Source of the DNA: Escherichia sp. E4742
Lineage (GTDB): Bacteria > Pseudomonadota > Gammaproteobacteria > Enterobacterales > Enterobacteriaceae
Assembly (NCBI RefSeq): GCF_005843885.1
Contig: NZ_CP040443.1
Location: 2,790,001-2,854,000 of the forward strand
DNA: 64,000 nucleotides
Direction of reading: 5' to 3'
The translations under genes and the position numbers were made by a program. The notes beneath the pieces are model-generated. The model saw only the letters and a program-made list of their open reading frames with translations, was not told the origin of the DNA and did not search any database. Positions 58,109 through 64,000 of this stretch are shown here, piece by piece (position 1 is the stretch's first letter; the number at the start of each line of letters is the position of its first letter).

Positions 58109-59296
58109 ATGAATGATGTAAACATCGGGAAAGATAATTCTCGGCACTCGTTTGTTTTCACAGGCAAGGGTGGTGAGTATTTTCTTATTTGTCTTGTGAA
58201 TTTTTTACTGACAATTATTACTCTGGGAATATATGGGCCGTGGGCATTAGTGAAATGCCGTCGTTATATTTATCAGCATGTTACACTCAAGGGGCAACCA
58301 TTTAGTTATAAGGGAACAGGTGGTGCCATTTTTGTTAGCATGTTACTTATTATGATCGTTTATTTTTTCAGTATTTCTTGTTTTGCAGGTCAACACTTTG
58401 TTCTTGCTTTTCTCCTGTTTGCTCTCTTGATCTGCGGTATTCCTTGCATGGCTGTGAAGAGTCTGCAGTATCAGGCGAACATGACCTCACTGAATGGTAT
58501 TCGCTTTGGCTTTAACTGCTCAATGCTCCGTGCATGGTGGGTTATGTTAGGTCTGCCTGTTCTGTTGGCATTAGCTTTTTGGCTCGCACTGTACCTTATT
58601 GCGCAAGTGACGACATCGATAGGAGGATTATTCTTTAACTTAGTCGCGTTAAGTTTGCTTTCTGCCATCGGGCTGGGTGTCGTCCATGGTATAACCTATA
58701 GTAAATGGATGCCATTACTGGGTAACAATGCAACTTTTGGCATTCATAAATTTTCTATTCAGGTAAACGTAAAAGAATGCATTAAAGGATGTACACTCGC
58801 AATATTAACCATGGCTCCTTTCATCATTGTGATCGGTATTATGATTGCGCCAGTATTCCAGCAGTTAATGATGATGAGCATGTTGGGTAGGTCTGATGCT
58901 GGCAGTGAGCTTGTATTACAATATTACCCGCAGATTATGGCTTCTTATTTCCTGTATTTTGTTGCGATCCTTGTGTTTGCCAGTTATCTCTATGTCACGT
59001 TACGCAATCTGTTTTTGAATAATCTGACACTGGCAAATGGAACAATTCGTTTTCATTCATCTGTTACCGCGATCGGTATGCTTCTGCGCATGTTGGCGGT
59101 ATTAATGGGGTCCTCAATTACCTGTGGTCTGGCTTATCCCTGGCTGAAAATGTGGATGGTTAGCTGGATTGCTAACAATACCCATGTCCAGGGCGACCTT
59201 GATTCGCTGGAGTTAACCAATGATGACAAACCGCAGGATAGCGGTCCGTTAATGTGGATTTCTCGCGGTATTATGCCGTATGTTCCGTTTATCTAA
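58109..59296 (+). CDS. yjgN: YjgN, DUF898 inner membrane protein
   Basis: 395 residues, at least seven hydrophobic segments, N-terminal RHSFVFTGKGGEYFLICLVNFLLT matches the DUF898 opening. Function unknown. A/T-richer than neighbours. A strong hairpin follows. Confidence 0.93.
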   Translation: MNDVNIGKDNSRHSFVFTGKGGEYFLICLVNFLLTIITLGIYGPWALVKCRRYIYQHVTLKGQPFSYKGTGGAIFVSMLLIMIVYFFSISCFAGQHFVLAFLLFALLICGIPCMAVKSLQYQANMTSLNGIRFGFNCSMLRAWWVMLGLPVLLALAFWLALYLIAQVTTSIGGLFFNLVALSLLSAIGLGVVHGITYSKWMPLLGNNATFGIHKFSIQVNVKECIKGCTLAILTMAPFIIVIGIMIAPVFQQLMMMSMLGRSDAGSELVLQYYPQIMASYFLYFVAILVFASYLYVTLRNLFLNNLTLANGTIRFHSSVTAIGMLLRMLAVLMGSSITCGLAYPWLKMWMVSWIANNTHVQGDLDSLELTNDDKPQDSGPLMWISRGIMPYVPFI

Positions 59297-59301
59297 ATAA
59301 A

Positions 59302-59325
59302 AAGGCCGGAGCATGCTCCGGCCTT
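59302..59325. terminator. Bidirectional terminator between yjgN and valS
   Basis: Perfect 12-bp dyad AAGGCCGGAGCA/TGCTCCGGCCTT with A and T runs on both sides, between convergent genes. Confidence 0.92.
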
Positions 59326-59345
59326 CGTTTTCTTCACAGTGTTGA

Positions 59346-62201
59346 TTACAGCGCGGCGATAACTGCCTGCTGTTCAATCAGCTTCGCTTTCGCTTCCGCA
59401 TAACCTTCCAGCTTTTCACGCTCTTTCGCGATGACCGCTTCCGGTGCGCGCGCTACAAAGCCTTCGTTCGCCAGCTTGTTCTCGATGCGGCTGATTTCAC
59501 CTTCAATCTTCGCCACTTCTTTCGCCAGACGCGCCAGCTCATCTTCTTTGTTAATGAGGCCAGCCATCGGGATCAGCAGCTCTGCACCGTCGACGATCTT
59601 AGTAACGGAAACCGGACCTTTGTCATCGACAGGTAGCACGGTGATGCTTTCCAGACGCGCCAGCGTTTGCAGGAAGCCACGGTTTTCATTTACGCGACGT
59701 TCTGCATCCGCGCTGCAACCACGCAGCAGCAGCTCCAGCGGTTTGCCCGGGGCGATGTTCATTTCTGCACGGATGTTACGTACCGCAACGATCGCCTGCT
59801 TCAGCCACTCGGTGTCAGCCAGTGCGGCTTCATCAACCTGAGACGCATCGTACTGCGGGAACGGTTGCAGCATGATGGTGTCGGCAGTGATGCCGCAAAG
59901 TACTTTCACACGCTGCCAGATGGTTTCGGTGATGAACGGAATGATCGGATGCGCGAGGCGCAGCAGACCTTCCAGCACGGTCACCAGCGTATGGCGAGTA
60001 CCGCGCAGTTCGGCTTCGGTGCCACCGTTCATTACCGGCTTAGTCAGCTCCAGATACCAGTCACAGAACTGGTTCCAGGTGAATTCATAGAGAATGCCTG
60101 CGGCGATATCGAAGCGGAAGCTGTCCAGCGCTTCGCGGTACGCTTTGATGGTCTGGTTGAACTCAGCCAGAATCCAGCGATCCGCCAGCGACAGTGTCAT
60201 TTCACCGCCGTTAAAGCCGCAATCCTGACCTTCTGTGTTCATCAGCACAAAGCGGCTGGCGTTCCACAGCTTGTTACAGAAGTTACGGTAGCCTTCCAGA
60301 CGCTTCATATCCCAGTTGATGTCACGACCGGTAGAAGCCAGCGCCGCCAGGGTGAAGCGCAGCGCGTCAGTACCGTGCGGCTCAATGCCGTTTGGGAACT
60401 GCTTCTCGGTGCGCTTACGGATTTTGTCCGCCAGCTGCGGCTGCATCATATTGCCGGTACGTTTTTCCAGCAGTTCCGGCAGCGAAATACCGTCAACCAT
60501 ATCCAGCGGGTCGATAACGTTACCCTTGGATTTAGACATCTTCTGGCCTTCGTCATCACGAATCAGGCCGGTCATGTAAACGGTGTGGAACGGCACCTGC
60601 GGTTTGCCATTTTCATCTTTGATGAAGTGCATGGTCATCATGATCATGCGGGCAATCCAGAAGAAGATGATGTCGAAACCAGATACCATCACGCTGGTTG
60701 GGTGGAACTGACGTAGGGCGTCGGTGTTTTCCGGCCAGCCAAGGGTAGAGAAGGTCCACAGCGCGGAGGAGAACCAGGTATCGAGAACGTCTTCGTCCTG
60801 ACGTAGAGCAACGTCGGCACCGAGGTTATTTTCTTTACGCACTTCATCTTCGTTGCGGCCAACATAAACGTTACCCGCTTCGTCGTACCATGCCGGGATA
60901 CGGTGACCCCACCACAGCTGACGAGAGATACACCAGTCCTGAATATCGCGCATCCAGGAGAAGTACATGTTTTCGTACTGCTTCGGTACGAACTGAATAT
61001 CGCCGTTCTCAACCGCTTCAACCGCCGGTTTCGCCAGTACATCGGCACGCACGTACCACTGGTCGGTCAGCATCGGTTCGATAACCACGCCGCCACGGTC
61101 GCCGTAAGGAACGGTCAGATCGTGCGGTTTAATTTCTTCCAGCAGGCCGAGCGCGTCAACCGCAGCAACGATCGCTTTACGCGCAGCAAAACGCTCCAGT
61201 TTCTGGAACTCTGCCGGGATCTCGCTGGAATAAACGTCAGATTCGTTACCTTTGGTATCGAACACCTGGGCGCTTTCACGGATATCACCGTCAAAGGTCA
61301 GGATGTTGATCATCGGCAGGGCGTGACGTTTACCGACTTCATAGTCGTTAAAGTCGTGTGCCGGAGTGATCTTCACGCAGCCGGTGCCTTTTTCCATGTC
61401 GGCGTGTTCGTCGCCAACGATCGGAATACGACGGTTAACCAGCGGCAGAACGACATATTTGCCAATCAGATCTTTATAACGCGGATCTTCCGGGTTAACG
61501 GCCACGCCGGTATCGCCCAGCAGGGTTTCCGGACGGGTAGTCGCAACCACCAGATAATCTTTACCGTCTGCGGTTTTCGCGCCGTCAGCCAGCGGATAGC
61601 GGATGTGCCACATCGAACCTTTCGATTCGCGGTTTTCTACTTCCAGGTCAGAAATAGCGGTACGCAGTTTCGGGTCCCAGTTTACCAGGCGCTTGCCACG
61701 GTAAATCAGGTCTTCTTTATACAGACGAACGAAAACTTCTTTCACCGCATTGGACAGGCCTTCGTCCATGGTGAAGCGTTCACGCTCCCAGTCGACGGAG
61801 TTGCCGAGACGGCGCATCTGACGGGTAATGGTGCCGCCGGATTCCGCTTTCCATTCCCAGATTTTGTCGATGAAAGCTTCGCGGCCGTAGTCGTGACGGG
61901 TTTTACCTTCTTCTGCGGCAATCTTGCGCTCAACGACCATCTGGGTAGCGATCCCGGCGTGGTCAGTACCGACCTGCCACAGGGTGTTTTTGCCCTGCAT
62001 GCGCTGATAGCGGATCATGGTATCCATGATGGTTTGCTGGAAGGCGTGACCCATATGCAAACTGCCGGTGACGTTCGGCGGCGGGATCATGATGCAGAAA
62101 CTTTCCTGGCTTTCATCGCCATTAGGCTTAAAGTAGCCCTGCTTTTCCCAGTGCTCGTAAAGCGGCTGTTCGATATCTTGTGGGTTGTATGTCTTTTCCA
62201 T
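59346..62201 (-). CDS. valS: Valine-tRNA ligase
   Basis: 951 residues, class I synthetase with PPPNVTGSLHMGHAF (HIGH-type site, ~41-55) and KMSKSKGN (~554-561), an editing domain between them, and a C-terminal coiled-coil arm. Its ATG shares one base with the holC stop (TAATG), so the two are translationally coupled. Confidence 0.98.
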   Translation of the reverse strand: MEKTYNPQDIEQPLYEHWEKQGYFKPNGDESQESFCIMIPPPNVTGSLHMGHAFQQTIMDTMIRYQRMQGKNTLWQVGTDHAGIATQMVVERKIAAEEGKTRHDYGREAFIDKIWEWKAESGGTITRQMRRLGNSVDWERERFTMDEGLSNAVKEVFVRLYKEDLIYRGKRLVNWDPKLRTAISDLEVENRESKGSMWHIRYPLADGAKTADGKDYLVVATTRPETLLGDTGVAVNPEDPRYKDLIGKYVVLPLVNRRIPIVGDEHADMEKGTGCVKITPAHDFNDYEVGKRHALPMINILTFDGDIRESAQVFDTKGNESDVYSSEIPAEFQKLERFAARKAIVAAVDALGLLEEIKPHDLTVPYGDRGGVVIEPMLTDQWYVRADVLAKPAVEAVENGDIQFVPKQYENMYFSWMRDIQDWCISRQLWWGHRIPAWYDEAGNVYVGRNEDEVRKENNLGADVALRQDEDVLDTWFSSALWTFSTLGWPENTDALRQFHPTSVMVSGFDIIFFWIARMIMMTMHFIKDENGKPQVPFHTVYMTGLIRDDEGQKMSKSKGNVIDPLDMVDGISLPELLEKRTGNMMQPQLADKIRKRTEKQFPNGIEPHGTDALRFTLAALASTGRDINWDMKRLEGYRNFCNKLWNASRFVLMNTEGQDCGFNGGEMTLSLADRWILAEFNQTIKAYREALDSFRFDIAAGILYEFTWNQFCDWYLELTKPVMNGGTEAELRGTRHTLVTVLEGLLRLAHPIIPFITETIWQRVKVLCGITADTIMLQPFPQYDASQVDEAALADTEWLKQAIVAVRNIRAEMNIAPGKPLELLLRGCSADAERRVNENRGFLQTLARLESITVLPVDDKGPVSVTKIVDGAELLIPMAGLINKEDELARLAKEVAKIEGEISRIENKLANEGFVARAPEAVIAKEREKLEGYAEAKAKLIEQQAVIAAL

Positions 62202-62644
62202 TATTTCCAGGTTGCCGTATTCAGGTTGAAACCAGCCACGCGGTAGGCTTTATAGCGTTCGCGCGCCAGTTGTTTCAGAGAATCTTCATAAGGGACGAAG
62301 TCTACCACTTCTGTGAAAGCGGTGGCAAAATCTGCAAAGCTTGTTCGCAGACTAATCAATATATCGCGCGGGCTGCTGCTACGTTTTTGCGGCCAGGCGA
62401 TCTCCACCGGCGCACCTCCGCGCGGTCCTTCTCCCGCTAAATTATGCGGAACAAAGCTTTCTGCCGGACGCGCCCACAGGGCTTCATCCAGCCGGTAAGC
62501 CTGCTTTTCATCTTCACAGGCGATAAGCACGCGCTTACCACTGCGCCAACGTTCTGCGGCAATTTCACACACCAGCTGTTCAACGGCGCTTAAGCCATCG
62601 ACGGTGGTGTCATTGTCCAGAAGGTAGAACGTTGCGTTTTTCAT
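62201..62644 (-). CDS. holC: DNA polymerase III subunit chi
   Basis: 147 residues. Chi subunit of the clamp loader, binds psi and SSB. N-terminal MKNATFYLLDNDTT, central Rossmann-like fold. Directly upstream of valS; pepA precedes after a REP array. Confidence 0.97.
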   Translation of the reverse strand: MKNATFYLLDNDTTVDGLSAVEQLVCEIAAERWRSGKRVLIACEDEKQAYRLDEALWARPAESFVPHNLAGEGPRGGAPVEIAWPQKRSSSPRDILISLRTSFADFATAFTEVVDFVPYEDSLKQLARERYKAYRVAGFNLNTATWK

Positions 62645-62696
62645 ATATGGGGCTTCTTGTGGTGGATTTAAATATGCATCTGGTAATACACAGCAT

Positions 62697-63002
<306 letters not shown>

Positions 63003-64000
63003 TTACTCTTCGCCGTTAAACCCGGCTCGATTCAACAGGAACTGTGCCAGCAACGCCACCGGACGACCGGTTGCGCCTTTTGCTTTACCAGAACGCCAGG
63101 CGGTTCCTGCAATATCCAGGTGCGCCCAGTTGTACTTGCGGGTAAAGCGAGACAGGAAGCAACCTGCGGTAATTGCCCCACCAGGACGACCGCCAATATT
63201 CGCCATATCGGCAAAATTGGACTCCAGCTGTTCCTGATACTCGTCACCCAGCGGTAAACGCCATGCGCGGTCACCGGATTGTTCAGATGCAGCAATCAGC
63301 TCATGGGCCAGCGGGTTATGGTTCGCCATCAGACCGGTAATGTGATGACCCAGCGCGATCACGCAGGCACCGGTCAGCGTCGCCACGTCAATCACCGCTT
63401 CCGGCTCAAAACGCTCAACGTAAGTTAACACATCGCACAGTACCAGGCGGCCTTCGGCGTCGGTATTCAGCACTTCTACGGTTTGACCGGACATGGTGGT
63501 TAACACATCGCCCGGACGATAGGCACGTCCGCCAGGCATGTTTTCGCAGCCTGCCAGCACGCCGATAACGTTAATCGGCAGTTGCAGTTCCGCGACCATC
63601 CGCATCACGCCATAAACCGCCGCCGCACCGCACATATCGTACTTCATCTCATCCATGCCTTCTGAAGGCTTGATGGAGATACCGCCGGAGTCGAAGGTTA
63701 AACCTTTACCCACCAGCACGATTGGGCGTGCATCTTCCGACGCGTTGCCTTTGTACTCAATCACTGACATCAGCGATTCGTTCTGCGAACCCTGACCGAC
63801 TGCCAGATAGGAATGCATCCCCAGCTCTTTCATCTGCTGTTCGCCGATAACGCGGGTAATAACATTCTTGCTGTAGCTGTCAGCCAGCTGGCGCGCCTGA
63901 GAGGCGAGGTAAGCGGCGTTACAGATATTCGGCGGCATATTGCCGAGATCTTTCGCAGCTTTAATCCCGGCGGCAATCGCCAGACCGTGCTGGATCGCGC
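63003..64000 (-). CDS. pepA: Leucyl aminopeptidase A / XerA cofactor PepA, C-terminal part
   Basis: The right window edge truncates the gene, leaving ~330 C-terminal residues. The M17 signature [10 protein letters not shown] and metal ligands ([11 protein letters not shown], ...) are present. Besides aminopeptidase activity, PepA is an accessory DNA-binding protein for Xer recombination and a regulator of carAB. Stop at 63003. Confidence 0.97.

Noticed and set aside
60903..62246. 447-codon and other long open frames opposite valS
   Set aside because: Antisense shadows of valS; low-complexity His/Phe/Val-rich translations typical of such shadows.

Overview
The window is enterobacterial chromosome, almost certainly Escherichia (E. 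coli or a very close relative). Gene order and protein sequences follow the E. coli K-12 segment from yjfY/rpsF to pepA nearly gene for gene. The usual Escherichia furniture is present: REP/BIME arrays, a 127-bp ERIC element, and PhoP, NsrR, ArgR, FNR and NrdR sites. Comparisons with K-12 are made from memory of that genome, not by alignment. There is no rRNA, tRNA, CRISPR array, prophage or intact insertion sequence.

Layout: (1) 1-1876, end of yjfY and the ribosomal operon rpsF-priB-rpsR-rplI. (2) 1928-10205, an accessory catabolic locus: six co-directional genes (SDR, TIM-barrel, enoyl-CoA hydratase/isomerase, CoA-transferase, large FAD protein, ExuT-like transporter) with a divergent TetR regulator. 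(3) 10189-13413, ytfB, fklB, cycA. (4) 13505-16195, two tandem exported DKNYY-type paralogues. (5) 16248-25724, ytfE with an NsrR operator, ytfF, qorB/qorR, cpdB, cysQ, ytfJ, ytfK, ytfL (paeA), msrA. (6) 25930-33322, tamA-tamB-ytfP, the chpS-chpB toxin-antitoxin pair, an ERIC element, ppa. (7) 33631-39205, the ytfQRT-yjfF galactofuranose ABC importer, with a 5 x 100-bp BIME array between ytfQ and ytfR and an extra DUF2569 gene after yjfF. (8) 39245-47898, fbp, mpl, yjgA, pmbA, an ERIC-like element, intact cybC, an orphan RelB-like antitoxin, nrdG, a REP array, nrdD. (9) 47899-49381, a scar where treB and treC would be expected, then treR. (10) 49455-57916, mgtL-mgtA, a frameshifted HTH/membrane gene, ridA, pyrL-pyrB-pyrI, tabA, argI, rraB, yjgM. 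(11) 58109-64000, yjgN, valS-holC, a 3 x 98-bp REP array and the 3' part of pepA.

How genes work together: the core genes are housekeeping units (translation, nucleotide synthesis, outer-membrane assembly, metal and oxygen responses). The most interesting material is accessory. The rplI-ytfB catabolic locus looks like a CoA-dependent route for an imported organic acid of unknown identity. The strain also appears to have lost the trehalose PTS genes while keeping their repressor, and to have a RelB-like antitoxin without a toxin. Between mgtA and ridA lies the wreck of a transposase-like-HTH/transmembrane fusion protein that a single base would restore.
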